Assembly: GCA_001414485.1 (NCBI GenBank)
Contig: LLEY01000128.1
Coordinates: 113,163 to 177,162, forward strand
Direction: 5' to 3'
DNA length: 64,000 nucleotides
From: Calycina herbarum
Lineage: Eukaryota > Ascomycota > Leotiomycetes > Helotiales > Pezizellaceae
The notes under the pieces are model-generated. The model ran no database searches and was not told the DNA's origin. It saw nothing but the letters and a program-made list of their open reading frames with translations. Of the stretch, positions 1 through 12,569 are shown one piece after another (the stretch's first letter is position 1; each line of letters opens with the position of its first letter). Position numbers and translations under genes: made by a program.

Positions 1-1464
1 GTGTGGGAGGTAAGCTGCTGCTGGTGCCTTGGGAAGGAAGCAGGGAGGGAGGGAGGTTGGTTTGTTGAGGTTTTATATCCGAGAAGGAATCGGCGGGTTG
101 CGATGCTGGATAGAGATATACCGGTTGGACTTTCTAGAGATAACGAAGGTAGACTACAGTGAATTTATTTCTCTAATCGGTAGATATGAGTATGTTGTGG
201 GAAGGTCGGTGGCTCGATTTAATGGTTCGTGGAACGATGGCGGGGTCAGACAAGGTTACAATGATGAAGAGGAAGGTCAGCAACAAAAGTACGGTACTTA
301 CCAGCTACACGAGAATTGCCCTTTAAGTGACCAAAATCTTATGCAGAAGAGAGGCGAGAATCTCTTTTATCCGGAGAATTTGAGCTGATAATCCTCCTTC
401 ATGCAAGGGAGGGATTCAATTCACTAGGAATGAAGCTCCAACAAGCTCGGTGAGGTTTACGCACCTTCAAGGAATCAGCCCCTCTTCACATGCAAAACCT
501 CGACTTCGTATCTTCCCTTCTTCCGACTTTCAATTGGCTTTGTAGACATATTCGCGAACATCGTGTCCAATTGACTGGCTAGAGTCGCATTGAGGATATC
601 TATTGGGGAACGTTACAGGACAACTGAAAGAGAAGCCGTCGGGGTTTTTGAGACGCCATAAGTTACGTCTTTCAAAGCCTTGCTGTTTTACACCTTAAAT
701 CTAAGGGTTCCATTTAGCCTAGCTCGCGGTGGACATTCAAACCTGAAAAGCGCCAGTAAATAAGTAAAGTACATTTACGAGTAATCTACTTGGGTTTAAT
801 ACTCCTTTCTGAATCAAGTACCTTAGACAGTCGGAGTTGGACTGGCTTTACGCAGTTACGCAATCCGGGGTTGACCCGAACGCAGTTCCTCGTGACTGCG
901 CTCGCACGTGATCTCGTCAACACGTGATTGCGTTCTCACTTGGAAAGGCGTTCCTCTAAATGTTTTCATTTGAAAGCTACATCCCAGCAAATAACAGCTT
1001 ATATAATATAATATCAACCAAAACTAATTCCCAGGTTCAAGCTTCCACCAAATCTAATCGCCAGTGGATCTTTATGCGTTCCCCGATGCACCCCGGCTTC
1101 AAGTTCTCACCTTTCCGTATTCAGCTCATTCTGCCATCTCACCGTCTTGATATCAGCCCCAATATCAAGTTCCGTCGCTCTGTCAACCACTGTGACGACT
1201 CGACCCAAGCAAGTCCACGAACAAGAACATGATCCAAGCTTCGCAAACTCGCAAAACAAAACAAAAGCCCAACTTCTCTTCACTTTTCTGTATTAACATT
1301 TTTCTCTCCCGGCGTCTTCTTCCTTCTCACGATACTCCATCGAGGGTTTCGTAAAAAACCAACAACTCGCAAACCTCCAAATACCTGAACTGTACATATT
1401 GAATTGGACGAACCGAAACATCTTTAAATCAACAAACTAAAAAACAATACATACAAACCTCAAA
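1..1464. other. Upstream non-coding region of the Cdc14-like gene
   Basis: I see no convincing gene here. Open frames at 29-388 and 960-1232 have no family resemblance, no splice logic and biased composition. The last 450 bases are CA/CT-rich and end in an A-rich run just before the ATG at 1465, as in fungal 5' UTRs. Two CACGTG boxes lie near 905-926. Confidence 0.5.
905..926. promoter_or_regulatory. Pair of CACGTG E-boxes
   Basis: Two perfect CACGTG hexamers sit 10 bases apart (905-910 and 921-926), both followed by A (CACGTGA). This is the core bound by fungal bHLH factors (Pho4/Cbf1/SREBP type). They lie about 540 bases upstream of the Cdc14-like start codon. The regulatory role is inferred. 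Confidence 0.35.
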
Positions 1465-2408
1465 ATGGAGACCTTACTCGCCCTAGCATTCGACAACATG
1501 TCCTCCTACGACCAAGGAAAAATCCGCAAGGGCCTCCGCCAAATCGAAGGCCTCCTCGCGCAAATCTGTCTCTCCTCCCCCTCCTCCGAAAAACGTCGTT
1601 CCGTAATCGACCCAGGAAAAGAACCACCTCCACCGCGACCTCTGGAGCAACTGACCGAAGACCCCGCTTTCCTGCAATACTTCAAACTGCAAGAAGGGTT
1701 CCAATGGAACATCGCAGAGCGATTACTACACTGTTTAGAACGCTTGATGGGGAAGGGCGATGATGGGTCGTATGATATTTTGATCATACAAACGCTGGAT
1801 TTGTTGCAGGGCGCGATGCTTTTGCATCCGCCGAGTAGGGCGCTTTTTGGGAGGGAGAAGGGTATGAATGTAAGTGACCGATATTATATTATTGTGTATT
1901 AAGGCAATTAGAATTACAAGTACTAATTAATTCCTTGCGCAAACAGCATTTGCTAGATCTCCTCGAACCCGATAATTGTCCCGCCATTCAAAGCGCTACA
2001 GTCATAACCCTCGTTTGCGCCCTCATCGAAACCCCCAAAAACACACGTACATTCGAAACCCTCGAGGGCTTATTCGCTGTAACCTCCGCCTTTCGATCGC
2101 GCGAGACAACTCGAGAAGTCAAACTCAAATGTGTCGAATTCTTGTACTTCTACCTCATGCCCGAAACGCCTTCGATCCCAGCAGCCAATTCCACCGTTTC
2201 CGTACCGCAGATGTTACAGAGGAGTCCAAGTAAACTTGCCGGCGCGTTTAATAAAATCGATACGGGCAGGAAGAGAAGTGATAGTGGGAGTGATATTACG
2301 AAGACGACGGAGGAGAAGCAGTTTCTTCTGGGCAAGTTTTTGAGTTCGGTTGATGAGTTGGTTGCGGATTTGAGGGACAATACTGTTTTTGGGGGTGCGG
2401 TTTGTTGA
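1465..2408 (+). CDS. cdc14: Cdc14-family septation initiation network protein (Sid1-binding type)
   Basis: Exons 1465-1869 and 1947-2408 give 288 residues. The 77-base phase-0 intron has a GTAAGT donor, an ACTAAT branch point and a CAG acceptor. The protein opens METLLALAFDNMSSYD and continues through repeated helical segments (an all-helical fold is inferred) with the long Leu-rich stretch RLLHCLERLMGKGDDGSYDI. This matches the fungal CDC14 domain of S. pombe Cdc14, partner of the Sid1 kinase in the septation initiation network at the spindle pole body. It is not the Cdc14 phosphatase: there is no HCxxGxxR loop. The C-terminal third (about 205-250) is Ser/Lys-rich and likely a disordered, phosphorylated linker before the last helix. 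The A-rich context before the ATG and conservation from residue 1 support the start. Confidence 0.85.
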
Positions 2409-2689
2409 TGAGTTTGTGCGATGGGTTTGATTATTTTCCTTTGTATATTGGCATATGGCATGCGATTGGCGTTTTTTCATGTATGTAAAAGGGGGGCGTT
2501 GGTTACATCATAATGTTGTTTGGAAAATTTTCCTTTGGTTGTCTTGTTACCCGCGTCATCTTTGGGGGGTAGAAGGGCGTCGGATTTTGTGTAATATTTT
2601 CATGAAGAAACTTGAGTTTCCCTCACGGGAACGAGGGTCTTCGCATATTTCTTTATTTATCAACCAGTCAAAATATCCTTGAGAATTTC

Positions 2690-4230
2690 TCAAGGCAATT
2701 CAACCCGATGTTCCATTGTCTCCTGCAGTCGTTCCTGTCTCGGTGGTGGCTGCGTTCTCGTGGGATTGGTATTCACAAATTGACTCGGTGAATTAACATT
2801 ACTCTGCTCCCTCGAATCGATCTCCACAGGCGTCACGATATCCCCCGGACTCTGAGGAATCACAGCAACGCCCCTCTCATACCCCGGGCTTCCCTGTGCT
2901 GTTCTATAACCCGGACTTGTAGCCTGGGACGTATGATTCCCCTCTTCTGTGAAGGGCCCAGCAGTCGCAGCCGGTCCAAAGTAATCGGAAGGTTGGGATG
3001 CTTGTCTTCCGGGTGCCGGTCTATTTGAACCAGCTTTCGAACGGGTTTTCGAACCGGCGTTCGATCCATTTAGTATCGCTGACCCCGCGACTTGTGACCC
3101 CGCGACTTGTGATCCCGCGACTTGGGAGGTAGCAGTTTGCGAAGCGGTGGGTTGAGAAGCGGATTGCGATCGTTGTGCATTCCTCCTGTGTACCAAACAG
3201 AAATACAAAAAGATCCCAATGATAGCCAAAGCTCCAAGACTCACTCCAACTCCAATCCCGGCTTTCGCGCCTGTTGACAACGCCTTACTCCCTCCCTGGT
3301 CGGCAGGAACAAGAGTAGCAAGTACACCACCAGGTCCCGTTCTGGTAAGGACATTCGTTCCCGTCGCGAGAGCGCAGTAGTTCGTGTTTGAGAGGACTGT
3401 ACAAATTTGTCCATTGTCACAGCATCCCCCTCCTAATCCCGTCGCGCATGCATATTGGTTTGTCGTACATCCACTTGGTATCGCACTCACGATCGTCCTG
3501 GAAGTGGTACTAGGGACAGAAACACAATTCCCTGTTGAACCGGCTGATACACAATTGCTATTGTAAGAGCAACAACCGCCGCCCAAGGAAGCGGCGCATT
3601 TGTAAGCTGTCGGAGAGGGGCAAGAGCGGTTGCAGCACGCTGTTGAAGTGCTGGTGGTGCCGGATACTGTGATTACGGTTGGACAGACGTAGGCTGTTGT
3701 TGGGCAGGGGGAGTCGCAGTTGGAACCCAGGGCGCAGCAGGCGGGCTGGAAGTTTTTGTCTGTTATGCAGTATTGGATATTGGAGCAGCAGACGGAGGTT
3801 GCGTTTGCGCCTAGGTCGCCGCCTGGGGGTTGGATAGGTTAGTAGTTGCTTGTATACGTATGTAGAGAGCAGAGGGAATGCGCGAGTTTGAAATTGGGTT
3901 TATTCAATCCAGAAAGGTAAAAAAAAGAATACAAGGCACGGATTCGAAATCGGGTCTCGAGTCTCCAGCCTTGCTGAAGAATCCAATGGTTTGCGCGCGA
4001 TTGCGACCCGAAACATTGCGACCCGAAGATTTCCAAGAGAAGAACATGAGGAATATAAAAAAGCCCTTACAAGAATGAGAATTAGGTAAAGGACACTCCC
4101 CATCTCTCGCGACCAATTTTCCACCTTCGGGAGTTCCAGCAAGATAGTATCGCGGACTCAACATCTCCCCAAATTGCGCCTGAACCATTGAACTCATCCC
4201 CAGCACCACGGAAAACAATGCGATCCTCAT
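2690..4230 (-). CDS. Cysteine-rich secreted/single-pass membrane protein with CC-repeat ectodomain
   Basis: Two exons (4230-4071 and 3822-2690) give 430 residues. The 248-base phase-1 intron is long for this window, with donor GTAAGG, branch point CTAAC and acceptor CAG. Residues 1-18 form a signal peptide (MRIALFSVVLGMSSMVQA). An ectodomain of about 220 residues carries repeated CC modules of the G-G-G-C-C / A-C-C type, each with Cys 5-15 residues away. A transmembrane helix at about 242-264 is followed by basic HRR. The cytoplasmic tail is Ser/Pro/Gln-rich and contains three copies of SQVAG. This architecture resembles fungal Mid2/WSC-like wall sensors or granulin-like CC proteins; no exact family is assigned. 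Two other loci here (23970-24960 and 55124-56522) are also secreted cysteine-rich surface proteins. The ATG at 4230 begins the signal peptide; an in-frame ATG at 4281 would put 17 charged residues ahead of it and is less likely. Confidence 0.75.
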
Positions 4231-5627
4231 TTTTCTCCTTCTTGGGTGATCGTTTGGGAGTTTGCGATTCGCATGCGACACAGATTATTCGTCCTACGGA
4301 CTTCGAATATGGATGCGCGAGGGGTTGTCGATGGCTACATTGACACTCGTTGGTTGGAGCTCTCGATTTGCGATTTGCGATTCGCGCGACACAGAAATGG
4401 CAGATAGGGACCTGGGAGGTTGCGCGTGAGGCGGGGCTTTCCTTTCGGAAAGAACAAAGGTAGGACGCTGGGACAGGTATATAAAGTAGATACAAAAGAA
4501 GAAGTAATAGACAAGAGCAGTAACGAACGAAAGAGGAAGGACGGGAGAGAAATCGCCTCCTCAAAATCGGAAAAGATTAGAAGAAGTATGAAGGAAAGCT
4601 TTTACGGATCCTCGGTCTCGTACAACACACCCTCACCTCAGCTTGCATATCCCATGGCTCAACACCAATTATACCCCTCCTGTGCCTCTGAAGACATACG
4701 GAGTATCCATTCATCAGCTTACTCTTCCATGCCCCACATCTTCGGCCATCGCGAAGCCTTCCATCCACTTGGACTTGGTGGCACAAGACAAACATAATGG
4801 CAAAACTATTGGCGGAAAGTGCCAAAATTGCAGTTTTGTTCATTACGCTCGTTCTGGAAGATGTTTCTGCACTCTTTCTGCAAGGCTTGCTTCGTGGCTT
4901 GATGGAGGTTTCCCGATAAGCCGCCAGACCCTCAAATTTTCATGCAGAACTGGCATCTCTGCAGCGATTTACAACCCCTTCTGATCTTTGCTTCTTGGAG
5001 AAACGATGATCATTCGGTGAAGGAAGTGATGAGCGGCGGATCTTGCTTGATTGGGACTGTCAATCGTGAAGGATGCGCGACGGGATGGAGGGGTGGGATG
5101 TATTGATTTGATTTGAGGCACCCTTGTAGAGTGGGGAAGAGCGAAGAAGGAAAAAGGAACTTGTTTATTTATAAGCGGGGAAGGGAAGTATTGGGGATCG
5201 ACCTTGTCGAATTATTGATGTTGGATTTGAAGATAAATCATCGTCGTCGAAAAGAAAGTTAAAATAAGATCCTCGAAACCGCTAGGTCTCGCCAATGCGG
5301 ATTCCCATATCCGCTCGACCACGTGACAGTACCCCTTTTGAAAGTGGAAAAATAAGTCTTCTAGAACGCTTACCGAAGAGCTTGAATATATGACAAGCTT
5401 TTGTGATCGGTAATCTATGTACCAGATACTCGGAATGCTACATAATAAATCAGATACCGTGTATGACACTGACATATGAGGCGGTGAAAAACGAGGCTGG
5501 ATCACAGTCAGCCGCATCATTCACAGTGAATTCGGTATGTAATCAACGGTATTTCTTCTCTTTAAATTTATCCCATACCAGCTAGGATAACTAGCTTCTC
5601 TCGGCCTTATACTGTTCATAAGTCTCA
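4231..5627. other. Intergenic; no gene recognised
   Basis: Open frames on both strands (for example 4420-4797 and 4643-4984) overlap each other, lack homology-like features and do not join by good splice sites. The part nearest 4230 must hold the promoter of the cysteine-rich protein. The part nearest 5628 is the 3' flank of the P450 gene. Confidence 0.5.
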
Positions 5628-7693
5628 TCATCTTCGTTTGGGAAAAGACTCCAATCCCCTCTTTACAAACCTAACCTTAACCTTCCCATTCATCCTCATA
5701 GCCAGCTCCGTCATCCTATTGTCCAAGCCCCTCATGGCCTTCCTCTTCGCTTCCTCCCAACTTTCTCCCCCTTCCTGTACTAACTCAATACTATGATCTC
5801 TCAAAAGTATAGAAATCAAAGTACAAAACTCCACTTGTGCGAACTTCCTCCCTAGACACCCTCTAAATCCACTAGCAAAAGCTATAAAAGCCCCTTTTGG
5901 CGGACATAAAATATTTGCATGAGCAGGCGATTCATTATTACTTTCCGGAGGTGCGATGTAGGAAGATGGCATCAACCATCGTGATGGTGTGAATTCATGG
6001 GGATTTGGCCAGTACTTTGGATTCCTTTGGGTGGAGACTATGTCGATTGAAACGCGGGTGTCTGTGGGGATGTGGATAGTTGTATCTTTGTAGAGGAGTG
6101 TTGTGTCTTCCACCGTGAATTTGGGGAGCATGACTACGGGGGGAAAGAGACGGAGGGTTTCTAGCTGAGGAGGGTATTAGTATTTCCAAATTAATCGCGA
6201 CTTTGAGTGTGAAACTTACCATAACACCCATAATCCTCCTCATCTCCCCATAATCCTCATAAACCAACTCCTCACCCTCCCTCTTACCCCTCCAAATCCC
6301 ATCAATCTCCCCCTGCACCTCCTCCTGAACTTCCGGATAACAAGCCAAAAGAATCAAAGCCGTTTGCAAGGTAGTACCTGTTGTTTCATGACCAGCGAGT
6401 ACGAAAACAAAGATATTTCCTATCATTTCTTCTTCGCTTAATGTGGCGCTTTTACTTCCTGTACTGCCGCGGACTATACTTCCTAGGAGATCTCCGGCAT
6501 GTTCTTGGTCTTCGAGGCCGGATTCTACTTTGGATTTGTGCGACGCGATCAGTTGGTGCATGTAGGTTTGGAAATCTTCTGAGGCTTGTTGCATTGCTCG
6601 CATGGCTTTGAAGGGGCTGTGACGGAGGACTGTTGGGGAGAAAACTACTAGTTTTCTCACATTGTTCCTACGAAACGGAGGGTCAGAATTTCATGTTCTG
6701 GGGTATGTGAGAAAGTTTGGAGTGTGTAACTCCAGCTTGGACAAAACAGTGCTTTAAGGGGGGCCGGGGGCAAATAAGAATCAATACACACATGACAGAA
6801 TCGAAACTCTTTTGGAAAGGCAGACCCTGAGTCTTCATATCAACACTTTTCTCCTCCCTCGAGTAATCGGTTTCCTCTGTAGGTGCCGCAACAGAATGAG
6901 TAGGCCAAAGAGCCTTGATATTCAATGCAGCACCCGAGATAACATTCAAAGTAACAATCATCGTCCACTTAACCAAGTCCTCAATTACAGGTTCCCGACC
7001 TGGTTCGGATTTTCTTCCATCAGCATCTTGAGTAAAGGATGCCAGCATTCCTTTTCCCTGGCGAAGTGTCTGCTCAAATACGAGACTATTAAAAAGTTAG
7101 TTTTTCTCTCGTCTCATTTCTCATTTCTCATCCCTCAAAATCCAAATCTGAGAATGAATGGAAAACAAAAATAAGGAAACAAACCTGCTATTCTTCTCAT
7201 TAAACGGCGGTCCAGTAATCTTCCGATGCCTCTGCCAATTCACCCCCTCAGTACTAACAACATTCAACCCATAAATATTCAACGCCGCATAATCATCAAC
7301 CTTCTTCACAAAATCATTCCGTCGCGTAACAACCTGGAAATTCACCGCCGCATCCGAACTCCATAATTGCGCGCCTCCTGGTCCTACAGCCCACCATAAA
7401 TCTCCTAATAATTTTGCCGGCCAGGCTTCTTCTTTCCAGAGCCAGGAGTTGTCACGGGCGATGTAGCGATACCAGAGACCTAGGTTGAAGGGGAGACGCT
7501 TGAAGAGGGGGAAGAGGAGGGGCGCGGTTAGCCAGACGGCCATGGCGTCGCGGTACGTGTAGATTGTTACGCTGGGGAGCGGGGAGTCTTTTCCGAATTG
7601 TTTCCATTTTTGGAGTGAGAGGGTGTAAGTGGCGATTTTTCGACCTAGGAAAAGGAGGACGAGACCCCACGCGAGAAGTGCGGGGTAATGCAT
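5628..7693 (-). CDS. Cytochrome P450 monooxygenase (CYP3/CYP4-like class)
   Basis: Four exons (7693-7185, 7085-6792, 6667-6220, 6164-5628) join in phase to 595 residues; donors are GTTTGT, GTGTGT and GTAAGT. Residues 1-20 form an N-terminal membrane anchor (LLAWGLVLLFLG). Diagnostic motifs are the C-helix WQRHRK, the I-helix AGHETTGTT (oxygen activation), the ExxR motif ETLR at the start of exon 4, and the heme loop FASGFRGCLG with the axial Cys near residue 520. A complete microsomal monooxygenase using a P450 reductase partner is therefore expected; the substrate cannot be told. The ATG at 7693 is chosen because the anchor begins there; the open frame runs further upstream with no sensible protein. 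The nearest coding neighbour is a xylan-degrading enzyme, with no sign of a shared pathway. Confidence 0.9.
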
Positions 7694-8161
7694 TTTGAGG
7701 GTGAGGTTTGAGACCTTGTGGGAAAAGAAGTCAATGAGACGGAGAGCGAGGACTGTCTCTAGCCTTTTGAATTTGAATTGCGAAATTATTGATTGAATTG
7801 TGATGTTGGATTGCGGCGTGAAGTCGCATCGGAGATGAAAGAGGAAAGAGGTGCGCGCGCACAGAGTTTGGGTAACATCACATTTACCATTCACCAATTA
7901 AACTTTGTTCTATCCGCAATTTACTTTTCCGAGAAAGCTAAATCTGCAAGCAAGGACCAGGTAGTCCCAGGAATTTGGCACGGCATGGAAAATGGTGACG
8001 TGACACGTGATAAGCGAACCGAGTTCTGGGGACTTTTACTGTTGGTGATTGTTGGAATTGATTCCATTCACCTCTCTCTTCTCACAAAACAAAAGCTCTT
8101 TAATAATTAGTTACAAATTTCTCCTGTGAATCCTCAATCCTCAATTAAGATCGAATGCACG
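7694..8161. other. Intergenic; promoter of the P450 gene and 3' end of GH115
   Basis: This 468-base gap separates two minus-strand genes. It contains the sequence gtgacgtgacacgtga around 7995-8010 (CRE/E-box-like) and a CT/AG-mixed stretch near the P450 start. No gene is seen. Confidence 0.45.
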
Positions 8162-11076
8162 TCAAACTCCAACCCGTGGGCTTTCACTTGGCCCCAAATA
8201 ACTCTTCCTCACACCTCCCAAATCAACAACAATCTTCTGAAAAACTACACCCGGCCCCCCAGCCCACAGATTCAAAACATGTTTCCCACCACTAACCTTA
8301 TGTTTAGTAGTAAACTGACATCCAGCATTCTTAGTCGATTCCGTCCAGGTACTCGGTAAAGTACCCAATTCCGTAACAGGAACATATTGCGCTTTAGTCG
8401 GAGTTTCGTCATCAATTGAAATATAGTAAGTAAGAGGACGAGACGAATCAATATTGAGAGATGGCGCGAGATGGACGGTTATCGAGGCGGTAGTGTCGGT
8501 GAAGATGAAGATGTTGTAGCTGAGTTTTGGAGATGAGGGAGGAGTTTGGTCTGGAATTGTTACGGGGAAGAGTGTTACTCCTGAAAGAGTGCGGCCGTAT
8601 CCAGGTATGATTCCGTAGGAAGCTGTGGATGAGGAGGTCGATGTGGTGAAGTGTTCGGGTTCTATGCTGATTGTCTTGTCGCTTTCGACGAAGCCTGAGT
8701 AGCCTGCTGTGATTTGGGAGTTGTCGATTGGGAGGGTTATTGTTGCAGTTGTTGACCCGGCTGTGATCTTGACCTTTGATGAAGTTTTTCCTGCTGGTGC
8801 CGCTTCCCAATCGATCGACAGAAGGACGCGTTGATCAGCAGTATCGCCTGGTGCTTTGATATTTCCGGTTGATGGGGTGGCGATTACCCATTTGTCACTC
8901 TCTACTTTGTAGGATGCGGTGCTATTGCTCGTCGAATAAATCTCAATCCATCGAGCCTTTGGACCGTAACGGTTGAGCGAGGGTAGTTCCAGATTTGTGT
9001 TTCCACCTTCGATTGCTACACCAGGTGGCTTGCTCGTACTAGAAGCTGTCCAATTGAGAGTTGGCATATTGTTTGATGCAGGTTGTTGCCAATTGGTATA
9101 TCCGATATGAGTTTGATCCATCATGTGGTTCCATTTGCCATTGAGGAGTTGGTGGTATGTACTTGCCAAATCAGAATCCGCTGCATAAGCACTGACAGCA
9201 ATGGTTCCTTGTGTCGCTGCACTTACTCTTCCTTGCCCGGCCCATAAATTGTTCTTCGCTGTTGCGATGTAAAGTTGGTGAAGAATATATCCTGCCTTGA
9301 CAGGGTGCAAGACCATCTCAAAGAAAGAAGGTTGAGCAACGGTACTCAGTTTGTCATAGATAGCTTGAGCATCGGAAGTGAGGTTTTTCCATTGATTGAG
9401 AACTGTATCTCCTTCGTCGTAATTTACGATGCTGTATATGGACGCATCCAAGAGTTCGTATTTTCTTCGATTCGCGTACTGGCCATATCGATCCACAACC
9501 GAAGCGGTCGCTTCTGAAAATGCACTTCCCCATTCTCGCGTAGCCCACTTCGATAACCACGTTTGTGTGCTTTTTGCTTCCGTATATTGGGTCATATCAT
9601 AGGCCATGTCCAAGAAATGGCTGATTGGAATTTCCTAAATAGTTAGCAATGATCTCAAATGCTGGTTTTTCTTTTACTTACCAGAGGCTTCAGATCGCCA
9701 ACATTGACAATCCATATCTCCCTAGCTTTGTACTCATACGTCAAATGCATCTGTTCCCAGGTTTTTTCCAAAGAGATTGTGTTGATCCATTTGTAATTTC
9801 GCGGGCTTCCAACATAGTCGAAGTGATAGTACAAACCCGCACCAGCTTCACGACTCATCTCGCTGGGAATTGGCAATCGTTGCAGATTTCCATTATTGTC
9901 ATCGGACCAAAGAAGTGTGATATCATCTGGAACCTTCAGCCCAGCTTGGTAGTATCCGCCAACTTCTTTGTAAAGACACCACATCTGTGGAACTGTGGAT
10001 AAATTAGTATTGATGTTGCTCGAAAGTATCGACTGCTGTGATTTGATGACATCCGCAAGTGAGGTAGAATTGAGAGTCGGGGAAGCTTCATCCCCATTTC
10101 CCCTCATTCCCATCGTAAAGACTACCTCGTAGGGCTTCGCTCGCTTGGCACCATCCGTCAAGAAATTGATCACATTGTTCTTGTTGGTAGCCCAATCCCA
10201 TGCTCCGCTCAAGTACTTGCTTTGCTCTTTCGTTGCTCGTGTGAGGGGTTCAGTATGGCTGGTTCCCATAACGATACCATACTCATCAGCCAACTGAGGA
10301 TTTTTCGTATCATCGACATTGAACATGCTGTCCCACATCGTGGGCCAAAGATAGTTTGCTCTCAACCGAAGCAGTAACTCAAAAACATTGACGTAAAAGT
10401 TCGAGTTGTAACCACTGTATTTCTGGTTGACCCAGTTCGTAAGAGCAGGTTGTTCGTCGTTGAGAAATATCCCTCGATACTTGACAGTTGGCGGTCCTTG
10501 ACTTTTGATCGTATTGAGCGCATAAATGTTCGTTTGTGAGGAAGTAGCGACATCAGCAAACCAATACCAAGGAGAAACCCCAATCTGCTCAGAAATATCG
10601 TAAATTCCATATATGCTACCCCTTTTATCACTTCCAGCAATCACAAGAGCAGATGACAGTCCAGCCAAAGGATTTGCAACAATCTGGCTTTGGAATGACT
10701 CCCATTTTCCTCGAACCTTCGAAACATCGAGTTTTCCAGCCGAAATCAAGGAATCAATCAACTTGGACTTTCCAATTGTGCCGACGATAATGGCAGGTCC
10801 ACTCGTGGGTGATGTGTCGGTAGTTGTGAGCTCGGTCGTCTTGACGGTTAAAGGTTTCCCAGTAACTCGGCCAAAATCAGCGGCAAGATCTGCTCCAGCT
10901 CGCTGGACACCTTTGAAATCGCCAGTTGACAAAATAAGAGTGGCAGTAGAAGTTCCACCTGCCAATTGCAAAGCACCACTCGTGAATGAAATTATTGGAA
11001 CCTGACCCAGGGCAAGAACATGGGCCAAGCAATAAAGTATAACCGAGAGAAAGGAGAGAATCGCCATGATGGCCAA
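8162..11076 (-). CDS. GH115 alpha-glucuronidase (xylan debranching)
   Basis: Two exons (11076-9682 and 9634-8162) encode 955 residues. The intron is 47 bases, phase 0, with donor GTAAGT, branch point GCTAAC and acceptor TAG. A signal peptide covers about 1-23 (MAIMAILSFLSVILYCLAHV), so the enzyme is secreted. The body matches family GH115, which removes (4-O-methyl)glucuronic acid from xylan side chains. Landmarks are the N-terminal alpha/beta part ending GIYDISEQIGVSPWYWFADV, the barrel segments RGIFLNDEQPAL, LRLRANYLWPTMWDS, YGIVMGTSHTEP and GMRGNGDE, and the aromatic WSDDNNGN region. The long C-terminal beta-rich domain is family-typical. Length is as expected for GH115 and no lesion is visible. 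It likely serves plant cell wall breakdown; the other hydrolase here (GH51 at 60-61.6 kb) would act on arabinose side chains of the same polymers. Confidence 0.92.
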
Positions 11077-12569
11077 AAGAAGGTAGTTGAGCTACTTCTG
11101 GTAAAATTGGTACCTGCGAGATATTGTGTAAAATCAAAATGAACTTGAGAACCCCTTTATGTAACTGAAACGGATGATTCTCTTCCGTGGGGTGAATAAA
11201 TCATGCAAGTTACGTCGTATTTGCCGAGGCGGCTCATGTATAAATTGGATAAATTGCAATTTGCAAGCCATGATTGGGGGGTAAATAAGTGTGGAACCAA
11301 CATAGCAAATGCCGACAACTAGAGTATGATTCGAATATGAAAGTTTTGATTTTACAGAGAAAGGGGTTGAGTGTGTGGTAGTCAAATGGGTAATTCAGCA
11401 GGGTTATGACAAGTTGATAATTGATCTACACAGTACTATAATCTTCACTCGCTACAGAGTCCCAAGAGCAGCCACTCCAAAAAAGGTAGATCCCAAATCA
11501 CAAATTTCAATCCATTAAATAGAAACACATATTAATCTTGAGGTCCTCCCATCTGTACTGATCTACTGCCACTTATAGGCTAAATCTCACTTCCCACCTC
11601 TGCAGTCCTGCAGCTGCAACCCCCACCTTGGATTCAAACCCCGTTAAAACCCGTCATACCCCGTCTTGGCACCCCACATTTTGTTCTCTCTTTAGTATGT
11701 ACTCTATGAAGTATACGAGAGAGACATAACGAGGAATTATTTTCGACTGCTCGTATAAATTCCTTCTAGCCTTCCTAAGAGAGCTCGTCAATTGTGTGGA
11801 AATATCGAATTTACCTCATAAATAAACATATTTTAGCGTTATCTTCCCCCTATTCGTTCACAGCGCGAGTATGATAAGCGAGAGAGGCGAGCCAGTCATA
11901 TGGTGAATCTCATCGTAAACATGCGACAGAGAATGTGACAGCGATTATTAAGGCTGATGGGTGGCATGTGGTATTTAAACTTGCGACTACAAGCAATAGG
12001 GAGGGAAAGTGCCATGTATGAATCTGGCTGCAATTTGAAGTATGGTGTGTTTGGGATGCCGTGCACCGTCTTGATTGGCAATCTTTTCTCTGTAGGTCGT
12101 AGTATTCTAAACTTACAGTGATTCTCTCTGTCCTGGGTTTCCTCACTTGTGTAGTCGAAAAAGCGGCTTTGAATCATACTACTTTAAATCATACTGGTGA
12201 CTATAAATTTTATCGAGGTGAATTATCTAATACGGAAAAAAGATTCTGATTCGAGACAACTGGGACTAGATGGGGTAATCTTGCTAACAGGTTAGCTCTT
12301 GATTATCAACCAACTTTCTTAGCGAATCAATTCTTTGAAATATACTGGGCATGGGGGAAAATATACTTGATTGAAAAGCAAGATACTATCTCATGTCCTG
12401 GCTCCTAGATTCTCTAAGGCTTATAAGAGCTGGACTCAGAACACTATTCTTATATCGAAGGTAGTTGGTTTGAAATTTACGACGCAAAGCTATGGAGAGG
12501 CCGAGGTCCCCAAGATTAGGTCTAATTGACTCCGGAGTTTTGGTTAAACCGCTGGAATTCTCAATAAGC
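11077..12569. other. Intergenic; promoter side of GH115
   Basis: The first part is the promoter and 5' UTR of GH115. Pyrimidine-rich stretches and scattered AT-rich tracts follow. Open frames such as 11896-12177 and 12386-12610 resemble nothing known and lack splice partners. Confidence 0.45.

Noticed and set aside
29..388. 119-residue open frame at the left edge
   Set aside because: Biased composition, no family resemblance, no splice sites and no partner exon.
4420..4984. Possible small genes between the cysteine-rich protein and the P450
   Set aside because: Frames overlap, contain no recognisable domain and do not connect by credible introns.
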